This document shows positions 1 through 8,589 of a stretch of 64,000 bases of DNA, one piece after another. The stretch comes from Bacteroidales bacterium. Its GTDB lineage: Bacteria > Bacteroidota > Bacteroidia > Bacteroidales > VadinHA17. Position numbers and translations under genes: made by a program. Below the pieces are notes generated by a model. That model was not told the origin of the DNA. It was given only the letters and a program-made list of their open reading frames with translations, and searched no databases. The DNA lies in the NCBI GenBank assembly GCA_020201035.1, contig JAIVHO010000031.1, forward strand, positions 230,122 through 294,121, written 5' to 3'. Position 1 is the stretch's first letter. Every line of letters starts with the position of its first letter.

Positions 1-1028
1 TCAGGGGTGGGGACTATTCCCCCCATTCTTCCCCAGTGCTCTACCGGAATTAATCCGTTTACTGCCAGCCTGACGTCCTCTACCATCTGTCCGGCACTCA
101 TCTCCACGCAAAGTATTCCTTTTACCTGACCGGCTCTTTCATGTATTATCTTCTTCGGAAAAGGGAAGAGGGTAATTGGTCTGAGCAGCCCAACCTTGAT
201 TCCTTCCGCCCTGGCCAGCTGGATAGCCTTCTGACATACCCTTGCACTTGTACCATAGGCAACAAACAGATATTCAGCATCATCGCACTGAAACTCCTCA
301 TACCGTACCTCATTCTTTTCCATCTCGCGGTATTTGGCCTGCAGCTTATGATTAAACTGCTCCTGCTTTGCCGGATTGAGATCCAGGGAGGTAATGATAT
401 TGCGTTCACGCCCGGGTGTTTTACCGGTGGTTCCCCATTCGGGAAGTTTAAGGTTACGTTCCTTCTGCGGCTTCAGCCATACCTTCTCCATCATCTGACC
501 AATAGCTCCGTCAGAAAGGATCATGGCAGGGTTACGGTATTTGAATGCCAGATCAAAGGCAAGTTCCACAAAATCAGCCATCTCCTGCACCGAGGAAGGC
601 GCCAGCACTATAAGGTTATAGTCACCATGGCCACCGCCCTTGGTTGCCTGAAAATAGTCTGACTGTGCAGGCTGAATAGTGCCGAGTCCCGGACCTCCCC
701 TGACTACGTTCACTATCAGGCATGGTAGTTCAGCACCCGCTATATAGGTTATACCTTCCTGTTTGAGACTCACCCCGGGGGATGAGGATGAGGTCATCAC
801 CATCTTCCCGCAACCGGCACCTCCATATACCATATTGATTGCAGCAACTTCGCTCTCTGCCTGCAAAACAACCATTCCTGTTCGCTCATGAGGCTTCTCC
901 TGCATAAGATATTCCATCACTTCACTCTGCGGTGTTATGGGATAACCGAAATAACCATCGGCACCGGCCCTGATTGCTGCTTCAGCCAGGGCTTCGTTGC
1001 CTTTCATTAATCTTAATTCCTTTTCCAT
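1..1028 (-). CDS. vorB: 2-oxoacid:ferredoxin oxidoreductase, VorB/KorA-type subunit (3' end cut by window edge)
   Basis: About 342 codons are visible from the ATG at 1028, with no stop before the window edge. The product begins MEKELRLMKGNEALAEAAIR and reads through the pyrimidine-binding (domain I) region with GYPITPQSE, QAESEVAAINMVYGGA and SSSSPGVSLKQEG, which are hallmarks of the VorB/KorA family. It ends near MGGIVPTP, close to the usual C-terminus of this roughly 350-360-residue subunit. The enzyme oxidatively decarboxylates 2-oxoacids (branched-chain or 2-oxoglutarate) to acyl-CoA and reduces ferredoxin. The ferredoxin subunit lies 20 bp upstream. The TPP-binding and gamma subunits are presumably beyond the edge. 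Substrate choice between Vor and Kor is inferred; the nearby aminotransferase and acyl-CoA synthetase favour a fermentation role. Confidence 0.85.
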   Translation of the reverse strand, partial: MEKELRLMKGNEALAEAAIRAGADGYFGYPITPQSEVMEYLMQEKPHERTGMVVLQAESEVAAINMVYGGAGCGKMVMTSSSSPGVSLKQEGITYIAGAELPCLIVNVVRGGPGLGTIQPAQSDYFQATKGGGHGDYNLIVLAPSSVQEMADFVELAFDLAFKYRNPAMILSDGAIGQMMEKVWLKPQKERNLKLPEWGTTGKTPGRERNIITSLDLNPAKQEQFNHKLQAKYREMEKNEVRYEEFQCDDAEYLFVAYGTSARVCQKAIQLARAEGIKVGLLRPITLFPFPKKIIHERAGQVKGILCVEMSAGQMVEDVRLAVNGLIPVEHWGRMGGIVPTP

Positions 1029-1048
1029 TATCTTTTTTCTGTTTATTG

Positions 1049-1273
1049 TTAATTCTTTATACGGTAAACCGATATAACCCCGTCAGGACATACAACCGCA
1101 CAGTTTGTACAGCCGGTACAAGCATCATGGTTAACAGGCTCCGCATAGTGATAACCTTTACTGTTTACATTTGGTGAGAGCTCAATCACCGAGGCAGGGC
1201 ATGCTACCACGCATACTCCGCAACCCTTGCATTTTTCAATGTCAACAACTATCGCTCCTCTTACTTTGGCCAT
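1049..1273 (-). CDS. 2x[4Fe-4S] ferredoxin subunit of the 2-oxoacid oxidoreductase
   Basis: A 74-residue protein with two complete CxxCxxCxxxCP motifs (CKGCGVCVVACP and CTGCTNCAVVCP). This is the bacterial 2[4Fe-4S] ferredoxin fold used as the VorD/KorD delta subunit. It would pass electrons from the TPP active site to free ferredoxin. It sits directly upstream of vorB on the same strand with a 20-bp gap, and 26 bp downstream of the aminotransferase, so all three are probably cotranscribed. It could be called KorD as readily as VorD. Confidence 0.88.
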   Translation of the reverse strand: MAKVRGAIVVDIEKCKGCGVCVVACPASVIELSPNVNSKGYHYAEPVNHDACTGCTNCAVVCPDGVISVYRIKN

Positions 1274-1299
1274 TTTTCTATTATTAAAATTGTTACTAT

Positions 1300-2640
1300 T
1301 TAATTTCTGTTACTCACCGGATGATCTGATTCAAACTGCCTGAGCCGCTTCTCCAGGTCATCAAAGAGATCTCTCGGAACCATTGACACACATGCCCTTA
1401 TACCTTCAGTACGGTCGCTGCCAGTGATTGCAAGAGAGATAGCACTGATCCCGTAGCATAAAAGTTCTCTTAGAAGTGTTTCACCATCCATCCCTGGATA
1501 GGAGACTGTAAAATAGAAGCCATCTGCCACAGGGGTATCTATATCAGTATCATAAACAATGGTAAATCCGTTATCCGTGAAAAGCTTCTTCATTATGACA
1601 GCTTTGCGTCCGTACTCCAGCACATCTTCACGGTAGTTGTACTCCCGGTTATTTATTGCCCTGAACAGGGCTGTCAAGGCAGCCTGAACCGACTGTGGCA
1701 CTCCTGCTGAAAGAGCATAAAGAGCTCCGAAAATCATTGAGTGCCCAAACCTGTCTGAATTGTAATATCTCAGAAGGTCAGGATATCTCCTGTTATACAG
1801 ATGATCTGACATAACCAGCATACCGATACGCTGACCTGCATAGCTAAAGGCTTTTGAACTGGAGATAAGCATTATATAATCATCGCAATATTTTGCCACA
1901 GAAGGCTGGTAAGGTGGCACACCCGGCTGTGAATAGTCCTGCCTGAAATCCATCCCGAAATAAGCAAGATCTTCAATAACGACCACATCATATTTCTTCG
2001 CCAGCGTACCTATAATCTGCAACTCCTCTTCCGTGAAACATATCCAGGAGGGATTGTTCGGATTGGAATAGAGGATACTGGAGACCTTTCCCGTTTCCAG
2101 ATAGGACTCAAGCTTATCCCTCAGTTTTTCACCCCTGTAATTATATACATCAAAAGAGCGGAATTCCTGACCCAGTATTCTTACCTGCTGCTTCTGTACA
2201 GGGAAGCCCGGATCAATAAAAAGCGTCCCTTCCCGGGTGGCATCATTCCTGTTTACAACCAAAAAACTGGCTATTCCGCCCATCATTGAACCGATAGTGG
2301 GAACACACCCCTGCGGGCTTATGTCAATATCCAGAAAAAGCTTAAGAAACCTGGAGGTTTCATCCTTGAGTTCTCTCAATCCTTCAATATTGGGATAAAC
2401 AGACGCAAGACCTGAATCCAGAGCTTTCTTCTCTGCCTCAATTCCAATCTGCGGCGCCTTCAGTCCCGGCACCCCCATCTCCATCCGGATAAACCTTAAC
2501 CCGGTCTCCCTCTCCAGATTGTTAACAAGCTTAACTACCTCCCTGATACTTGAACGCATCACTGAACTTATCTCAAGTCGGGAAAGTACACTTTCCACTA
2601 TTTCCCTGCTTACAGGCGTACCATTCATACTTATTTCCAT
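1300..2640 (-). CDS. Fold-type I PLP-dependent aminotransferase
   Basis: A 446-residue class I/II aminotransferase-like protein. The Schiff-base lysine is in SSSKAFSYAGQRIG, the substrate-binding asparagines are in SNPNNPSW, and the PLP-ring aspartate is in VVIEDLAYFGMD. It is somewhat longer than typical 390-residue aminotransferases. It lies in the same direction as the ferredoxin and vorB genes. It would supply 2-oxoacids from amino acids for the oxidoreductase; this is inferred from context and the donor amino acid cannot be read from the sequence. An in-frame ATG four codons in (2628) is an alternative start. Confidence 0.85.
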   Translation of the reverse strand: MEISMNGTPVSREIVESVLSRLEISSVMRSSIREVVKLVNNLERETGLRFIRMEMGVPGLKAPQIGIEAEKKALDSGLASVYPNIEGLRELKDETSRFLKLFLDIDISPQGCVPTIGSMMGGIASFLVVNRNDATREGTLFIDPGFPVQKQQVRILGQEFRSFDVYNYRGEKLRDKLESYLETGKVSSILYSNPNNPSWICFTEEELQIIGTLAKKYDVVVIEDLAYFGMDFRQDYSQPGVPPYQPSVAKYCDDYIMLISSSKAFSYAGQRIGMLVMSDHLYNRRYPDLLRYYNSDRFGHSMIFGALYALSAGVPQSVQAALTALFRAINNREYNYREDVLEYGRKAVIMKKLFTDNGFTIVYDTDIDTPVADGFYFTVSYPGMDGETLLRELLCYGISAISLAITGSDRTEGIRACVSMVPRDLFDDLEKRLRQFESDHPVSNRN

Positions 2641-2848
2641 TCAAAAAGAGAGGGCAGCTATTGTGCCACCCTTCCTACATTTATTCAATACTACAGATGA
2701 TCCCTTTAATAAAAATAATATCACAGGCTATAAGACCTGATGATGTTAACACATCTCCCCTCTTCTCCATATTTCTGTATGTTTTATATGATATCATTGT
2801 TATCAGGAACCTTAAATATACAAAATTATCGCTAACCCCATTATGTTA

Positions 2849-3565
2849 TTAATCATTTTTGGCCCGGGCTGAAAATGCCAGTATAATACCCAGTATAATA
2901 CCGTATATTGCCGCAATCAGCACCCTGAACTTCTCCGGCATAAGAAAATTGAGTGTTTGGGCAGGAATCCAGAAAAGGGGGATGGTCCTTTTAATCACAA
3001 ATCCCCACAACATCTGCCAGTCGGTTCGCTCCAGTATCTCCCTCACCCTTACAGGCCGGAAAAAACCTGAAATAATGCCGCCGTTCATCACAATATGTGT
3101 GTCTGTTACCTTGTGCGTTACCATCAGAACAGGGGCATAAAAAATATTGAGCAAGGCGCTTATGGCAAATGCCACCCCTACCTTACCTGATGTGAGGGGT
3201 CCTGCAAGAGTCGATGATGCATCCCCTGCGCCTGCAAAAGTGAGCAATTCAGGGACCCCTCTGGCAAAAATTATAAATGCAGCCTGGATAGTCATACCCA
3301 GAAAGCCCCATACTATTGCCCTTGGAACAAGACCGAAGTCCTTTGCTGTATAACTGCCCGTCCTGATCCTCAGTCCTATTATCTCACCCGCAGTTGCCAG
3401 TATGGCAAACTTTATAAAACTGGTGATAAAAGGAAATGATCCGTAAAAATTATCATAGAAACTGTATGCTCTTTCAAACAATATAAAGGGAGCGAAAACA
3501 GCAGACAGGAACAGCAACGGATATATATCTTTTCTTTTCATCTGCAAACAGTTAATCTCTTTCAA
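2849..3565 (-). CDS. Mpv17/PMP22-like integral membrane protein
   Basis: A hydrophobic protein of 238 residues with about five membrane segments. The C-terminal stretch FWIPAQTLNFLMPEKFRVL matches the pattern of the Mpv17/PMP22 family signature (W-P-Q-xxNF-P-R). That family is best known from eukaryotic organelle membranes, with scattered bacterial members of unknown function. The start at 3565 overlaps the upstream acyl-CoA synthetase by 14 bp. An in-frame ATG at 3541 (MKRKDIYP) avoids the overlap and is equally plausible. It is probably in the same operon as the synthetase. Family assignment is by eye and moderate. Confidence 0.6.
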   Translation of the reverse strand: MKEINCLQMKRKDIYPLLFLSAVFAPFILFERAYSFYDNFYGSFPFITSFIKFAILATAGEIIGLRIRTGSYTAKDFGLVPRAIVWGFLGMTIQAAFIIFARGVPELLTFAGAGDASSTLAGPLTSGKVGVAFAISALLNIFYAPVLMVTHKVTDTHIVMNGGIISGFFRPVRVREILERTDWQMLWGFVIKRTIPLFWIPAQTLNFLMPEKFRVLIAAIYGIILGIILAFSARAKND

Positions 3566-5615
3566 TCCTTATCCTGGCATCAACCGCAACAATACTGTCA
3601 GGAGTCCCGAGCAGCGGGTTAATATCCATCTCAAATATCTCCGGTGCAGCATCTGCCAGCAGCGATAATCTTACCACTATTCCCCTGAAAGCCTGCAGGT
3701 CAACCCCCTCCTGCCCTCTTACACCTTCAAGAATGCGATACCCTTTCAGGGAGCGTATCATATAATCTGCCTCATCTGCACCAACAGGAGCTATCCCTGT
3801 TGCAATATCCCTGAGTACTTCAATAAAAATCCCCCCCAGTCCGCACATAACAAGGTGACCGAAGTTACCCTCCCTCTTTACTCCTGCAAAGAGCTCTGTA
3901 CCTTTTAGCATCGGCTGTACAAGAACGCCGGATGCTCCCTCAATCTCCATCAAACGTTTAAACGAGGAGAGCGCTGCTTCATCAGTATTGATATTAAGAA
4001 TCACTCCACCCACATCTGATTTGTGAACCGGTCCGGTAACCTTCATTACCAGAGGGTATCCTGTTTTCACAGCAACATCCTCAACCTCTTCCTCCCTTGT
4101 AATAACCCTCTCGTAAGGTCTGCCAATACCTGCTGCATCAAGCAGTGCACCAGTATCTTCTATGCCGAGATACCCGTTCCCGGCTCTTTCAACAACTCTT
4201 CTGACAGCCTCACTGTCTATTGTATAACCGGCAGAAATAGCCTTTTCCTGAAAATGGGGTATACCGGCTGCCATGCACATCGCCCTTGCCAGTACCACCT
4301 CATCCGGAAAGTTTATCCTGCCCCTGCCTATAAAGTCACGCACCTCGCGTTGGGCCGTTATCAACGACGGCAACACAGGGAAGATGGGTTTCTTCATGCT
4401 CTTCATCCTCTGGTCAAGAAGAGTATAAACATCATCAACTGGAAAGAGTCCGGGTGTACCAAAAATGACCACCACACCATCTATATCGTCAAAATCATTC
4501 TCACAGGCATCCAGTATCTGGCCAAGCTGTTCAGCTGTTCCCGTTGCAAGGAAGTCTATGGGGTTGGCTACTGACGATCCGGGAAAAAGTTTTGCAAGAA
4601 GATCTTCAGCCTTTTTGCCACTCAGCGGAGGAACTGTTAGTCCGCCCGAGGAAAGGGCATCAGTCATCATTACCGCCGGCCCGCCGGCATGAGTGACTAT
4701 TGCAATTCTTTTACCTGCCAGCGGCGGATGAAGCATGACACCGGTTACAGCCACCAGCTCCTGCCTGCTGTAACACCTTATAATTCCTGCCTTGCGGAAC
4801 AGGGCATCTACTGCAACATCCGGATTTGACAATGCACCGGTATGAGAGGAGGCTGCCCTGCTGCCGGCTTCTGAACTGCCAGCCTTGACCGCAGCTATCC
4901 GGCATCCCTTTTCAACAAGTGAAGAAGCATGCTTCAGCAACATTTCAGGCTTTGAAATACTCTCAATATAAAGAATCTTTACCGGGGCACTTTCACCCTC
5001 AATATAGGTTTCATCGAGATGCCGTAATACCTCCTCAACTCCGGTCTGAGCACTGTTCCCAACTGACCATATGCTTGAAAATAATATTCCGTCAGGAATG
5101 GCTGACTCCATAATAAAGACTGCAGTAGCCCCTGATCCCGAGATAAAATCCACTCCTGCACTGTTGAGTTGTGGTACAGGAGATGTAAATATTCCGTTGT
5201 AGTTGTGGTTGAGAAACCCGATACAGTTGGGGCCGATCAAGGTGGCGCCTGCCGACTCAACAATCCTTACTATCTCTCTTTCAAGCTCGGCACCGGCTTC
5301 ATCCTCCTCACTGAATCCTGCAGACAGGATTATAAAACCACCTGTACCCTTTTCTTCGGCAAGAATGGAAACAATATCCCTGCACCAGGGTGCCGCAACA
5401 GCAATTATTGCAAGATCTGTTGCGGGAAGCTCCCTTACATCCCGGTACGATTTTATTCCCTGCACCAGGTCGCATTTAGGATTTACCACCCTCAGCTCAC
5501 CACTGAAGCCGCCCTCAATAATATTCCTCAGCACCTTGCCTCCTGGCTTGGAATGGTCATCAGAACCACCAATAATGGCAATATGTGACGGATTTAGTAA
5601 TTTTTGATTTATCAT
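3552..5615 (-). CDS. ADP-forming acetyl/acyl-CoA synthetase (alpha-beta fusion)
   Basis: A 687-residue fused NDP-forming acyl-CoA synthetase. The N-terminal CoA-binding domain starts HIAIIGGSDDHSKPGGKVLRN. The succinyl-CoA-ligase-like domain carries the phospho-histidine in ASSHTGALSNPDVAVDALF. The C-terminal ATP-grasp half has YPLVMKVTGPVHKSDVGGV and ends in the metal-binding FEMDINPLL. The reaction is acyl-CoA + ADP + Pi to acid + CoA + ATP, giving substrate-level phosphorylation during amino-acid fermentation. It is first in the minus-strand group with the oxidoreductase, which would make the acyl-CoA. The initiator ATG at 5615 is preceded by a 349-bp intergenic region. Confidence 0.9.
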   Translation of the reverse strand: MINQKLLNPSHIAIIGGSDDHSKPGGKVLRNIIEGGFSGELRVVNPKCDLVQGIKSYRDVRELPATDLAIIAVAAPWCRDIVSILAEEKGTGGFIILSAGFSEEDEAGAELEREIVRIVESAGATLIGPNCIGFLNHNYNGIFTSPVPQLNSAGVDFISGSGATAVFIMESAIPDGILFSSIWSVGNSAQTGVEEVLRHLDETYIEGESAPVKILYIESISKPEMLLKHASSLVEKGCRIAAVKAGSSEAGSRAASSHTGALSNPDVAVDALFRKAGIIRCYSRQELVAVTGVMLHPPLAGKRIAIVTHAGGPAVMMTDALSSGGLTVPPLSGKKAEDLLAKLFPGSSVANPIDFLATGTAEQLGQILDACENDFDDIDGVVVIFGTPGLFPVDDVYTLLDQRMKSMKKPIFPVLPSLITAQREVRDFIGRGRINFPDEVVLARAMCMAAGIPHFQEKAISAGYTIDSEAVRRVVERAGNGYLGIEDTGALLDAAGIGRPYERVITREEEVEDVAVKTGYPLVMKVTGPVHKSDVGGVILNINTDEAALSSFKRLMEIEGASGVLVQPMLKGTELFAGVKREGNFGHLVMCGLGGIFIEVLRDIATGIAPVGADEADYMIRSLKGYRILEGVRGQEGVDLQAFRGIVVRLSLLADAAPEIFEMDINPLLGTPDSIVAVDARIRIERD

Positions 5616-5964
5616 AACGGGTTAATAATTGCTTTTTGGATACCTGTTGAAGCGTGCTGGCAGTTCAGCCCATGAAGAAAAGAATCAGCGTAATTACAAT
5701 CCTGCGAAACGTTTGCTAAAGCCTGCATTCCGGGCAATATTGTAAAGGTATCGTACAGATATGTATTGAGTTAACATCTTAACATTACTTTTTTTACAAC
5801 AAGCGAAAGATAAAAAGAATATGATTATTTCCAAATATGAATTATCATCTGATCCTTTTATGGCCCTGAGGCAACAATTTGACTAAAGAAGGTTATTTTT
5901 GTCTCCCTGAACAGACAGGCAGATACAAATCAGACGTGCATACTGATCCTGAAAAACAAAGGAG
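5616..5964. other. Divergent intergenic region, no gene seen
   Basis: 349 bp between the acyl-CoA synthetase (minus) and the THEP1 fusion gene (plus). It is AT-rich. It holds two close direct TTAACAT elements at 5770-5785 that resemble Rex half-sites, but they are not arranged as a palindrome. No clear TAnnTTTG or reverse CAAAnnTA box was found. Confidence 0.4.
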
Positions 5965-7731
5965 TTGAAAACAATAAGGAAAATTGAGAATAAAGAGCTG
6001 AACCCTGTATGGCTTAAAGCATCAGTTCTGGGGAGTATATGGGCTTCCTTTGAGATAATTACAGGCAGCTTTCTGCACAACCTCAATATTCCCTTTTCCG
6101 GCACAATACTATCAGTAATGAGTGTTTGGTTACTGGTTGCCTTTCTTCAGGTATGGAAAGATAAAGGTATTGTTTGGAGAGCCGGATTGATCTGTGCCCT
6201 GATGAAGTCAATATCACCGAGCGCGGTTATCATCGGGCCTATGACCGGCATAATAATGGAAGCATTCCTTCTTGAGTTCGCTATCCGACTGATGGGAAGG
6301 AACCTGGCAGGTTATATCACCGGCGGAGCGCTTGCAGTAATGAGCAGTCTGCTGCATAAAATCATAACCCTCCTTATCATATATGGCTTTGATCTGGTAA
6401 GAATTGCAGACTCCTTTTACCGTTTTGCAGTAAACAGAATGGGAGGCAGCAACGGGAATCCGGCTGTAATTGTTACTGCTGTGGTAGTGATATATGCTGC
6501 TGCAGGAATTGCTGCCGCAACAGGAGGATATCTGGCAGGAAAAAGATATGTCAAAAACCCTGTAAAGGATAACAGTGACAAACTTATATTAACGGAGGAG
6601 AATACACTCTTTGAAAGATCATCGGGGAGATATTCCATTCCCCTGCTGGCAGCTAATATTGCAGCAATGTCAGCATGTATGATTATAATATCCAGGTGCC
6701 ACTTCCTTTTTGCATCACTCTGCTCCCTTGTTTATATAACCATTGTTGCATTTTACTACCGTAACTCCCTGTACAGACTGGCGAAATGGTCTGTATGGAT
6801 CCAGTTCATTGCAATTGCAATTGTTTCAGCATTCCTGTGGAACAGCACCTCCGGGGAAGGTATTTTCGGAACAGAGGGCCTTATAGCCGGAGGTTCAATG
6901 ATACTGCGTGCGGCCGTTATCATCCTTGGCTTCGCAGCTATAAGCGTTGAACTGAAGAATCCCCTGATAAGAAGCCTGCTCTATAACAGAGGGTTTGCAC
7001 TTATTTACCAGGCACTGACTCTTGGTTTCTCTGCCCTTCCGGCCCTGATAGCGTTAATGCCTGGTATTGGTGAAATCAGGAAGATAAAAGGGAGATTCAT
7101 AGGCAGAATGCTCCACATCTCAGAACTGTTGCTTCCCGTTATTACAGAAAAGGAGAGAAGGAGACCGGATATCTTTATCCTGGCAGGAGATAAGGGAGAA
7201 GGGAAGAGCACTTTCGCTGAGCAGATTACATTGTTGCTTAAACAAAAAGGAGTGAAAACCGCCGGTTTTATATCACGTGGCACATGGGACGGAAATGCCC
7301 GGAAAAACTTCACCCTTACTGATATTGAATCGGGTCGCGAGAAGCTCCTCTGCTCGGTTGATAAAAGTACCGGAACGGTAAAACAGGGCCGATTCTGGTT
7401 CAACAATGATGCACTTGAAATGGGGGAAAAAATTATTACTGATGCCGCATCGAAAAACGATACAGTAACAATAATTGATGAGGTGGGACCGCTTGAGATC
7501 GGGGGAAAAGGGTGGTACCGGGCAATTGAATACCTATGCAGCACATCTGACTCCCCACAGTTATGGAGCGTCAGAAGCTCTCTGGCACATAAAGCCGCAC
7601 GCAGATGGAATAGTGGAAATATCTATATAATTCAGGTTTCGGAAATTACACCCGAAGCTGCAGCAACGCTGATAGAAAAAAGTATGGCCGGCAGATTATC
7701 CGGCCATAACTCCGGTGATTTTAAAGCCTGA
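5965..7731 (+). CDS. Polytopic membrane protein fused to a THEP1-type nucleoside-triphosphatase
   Basis: 588 residues. Roughly residues 1-390 form many hydrophobic helices. Residues about 400-585 are a P-loop NTPase of the THEP1/NTPase_1 family, with Walker A GDKGEGKST (near 410) and Walker B IIDEVGPLEIGG (near 504). The membrane part appears to hold two modules. The first resembles a small-molecule or ECF S-component-like domain. The second, near YNRGFALIYQALTLGF, vaguely recalls an ECF T component; this is a weak inference. The start is TTG at 5965 directly abutting GGAG, an unusually short spacing, and no ATG lies nearby in frame. The gene converges on the thioferritin gene with an 11-bp overlap. 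Function is unknown; an energised uptake system or metal/cofactor handling is possible. Confidence 0.6.
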   Translation: MKTIRKIENKELNPVWLKASVLGSIWASFEIITGSFLHNLNIPFSGTILSVMSVWLLVAFLQVWKDKGIVWRAGLICALMKSISPSAVIIGPMTGIIMEAFLLEFAIRLMGRNLAGYITGGALAVMSSLLHKIITLLIIYGFDLVRIADSFYRFAVNRMGGSNGNPAVIVTAVVVIYAAAGIAAATGGYLAGKRYVKNPVKDNSDKLILTEENTLFERSSGRYSIPLLAANIAAMSACMIIISRCHFLFASLCSLVYITIVAFYYRNSLYRLAKWSVWIQFIAIAIVSAFLWNSTSGEGIFGTEGLIAGGSMILRAAVIILGFAAISVELKNPLIRSLLYNRGFALIYQALTLGFSALPALIALMPGIGEIRKIKGRFIGRMLHISELLLPVITEKERRRPDIFILAGDKGEGKSTFAEQITLLLKQKGVKTAGFISRGTWDGNARKNFTLTDIESGREKLLCSVDKSTGTVKQGRFWFNNDALEMGEKIITDAASKNDTVTIIDEVGPLEIGGKGWYRAIEYLCSTSDSPQLWSVRSSLAHKAARRWNSGNIYIIQVSEITPEAAATLIEKSMAGRLSGHNSGDFKA

Positions 7732-8233
7732 GCTTTTTTATCTGGTTCTTCATTATTTCAAGATCTTCAAGCCAGGCCTCTATATCCTCTTCATGCTCGA
7801 GCTCCTCATTGAGTATATTGATCGCCATCTGATGGGTTGAATGATCCTTCCCATAAGTAAATTCAGCTATATCCTGATACCTTTGAATGGCACACCTTTC
7901 GCCTTTCAGATTCTGATTGAGAATCATCTCCACATATGGATCAACAGGCTCCTCGTAATCACATCCGGCAAGCTTGATCCATTGCGCAGGATTAAGAACG
8001 GGAGTACCACCAATCTGAATAATCCGGTTAGTAACCAGTACTGCATGATTCAGCTCCTGATCTGCATGAAGCAGTAATTCAGGCTCTATCTCACTCCTCA
8101 TGGGACCTTCCATTACCCTTGCTCCTATCCAGTACTGATAATAGGCAAGCCACTCTTCTGCAAGAGCAGCATTAAGCATCTTAATAAGTTCCTTGGCATC
8201 TACCTTCAGAATCTTTACTGCATGTTTTCCCAT
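7721..8233 (-). CDS. Thioferritin / Dps-like (DPSL) ferritin-fold protein
   Basis: 170 residues with a four-helix ferritin pattern of iron ligands: E26/E27 in AEEW, E60 and H63 in DQELNH, E112 in GERC, and E143/E144 and H147 in NEELEHEED. Two cysteines, C91 (AGCDYEEP) and C114 (GERCAIQRY), sit where the DPSL/thioferritin subfamily carries its cysteine pair near a bacterioferritin-like site. Such proteins form 12-mer cages that consume peroxide and store iron, protecting anaerobes from oxidative stress. The DPSL call over plain bacterioferritin rests on length and the cysteine pair. Its 3' end overlaps the end of the convergent THEP1 fusion gene. Confidence 0.75.
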   Translation of the reverse strand: MGKHAVKILKVDAKELIKMLNAALAEEWLAYYQYWIGARVMEGPMRSEIEPELLLHADQELNHAVLVTNRIIQIGGTPVLNPAQWIKLAGCDYEEPVDPYVEMILNQNLKGERCAIQRYQDIAEFTYGKDHSTHQMAINILNEELEHEEDIEAWLEDLEIMKNQIKKLRL

Positions 8234-8520
8234 AAATTTCGGTTTTTTAATGTTGTGTTATATAGAATATTATAGTTTTGCCTCGTCATTCACTGCATTA
8301 TGAGCCGCCATCGGCAGGCTGAAGATTCTTGATTGCTGCAATAACTATTCGATTATATCATCATAGCTACAGGTCAGTACCATCATCCGGCCGAATCTGT
8401 AACGGAAATAACAATATAGCCATTTTTCACCGAAGTAAAAAGTATTTTAACGCATCTTTTCTGCAGATATATTAACACAGGCAGAATGCTGCAAATGATG
8501 TTCTTTAATATAAATAATAA

Positions 8521-8552
8521 TTGAAGTTAGGTTGCCGGAAAAATTATATTTG
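8521..8552 (+). promoter_or_regulatory. Bacteroidota-type promoter for the C69 dipeptidase
   Basis: TTG at 8521-8523, then 21 bp, then TATATTTG at 8545-8552. This fits the Bacteroidota sigma-ABfr consensus TTTG / TAnnTTTG. It lies 38 bp before the ATG at 8590. The rest of the 8234-8589 intergenic stretch is AT-rich with no recognisable gene or RNA. Confidence 0.6.
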
Positions 8553-8589
8553 TAGATTAGCTTTTCATATAACCTAAACTAAATAATTT

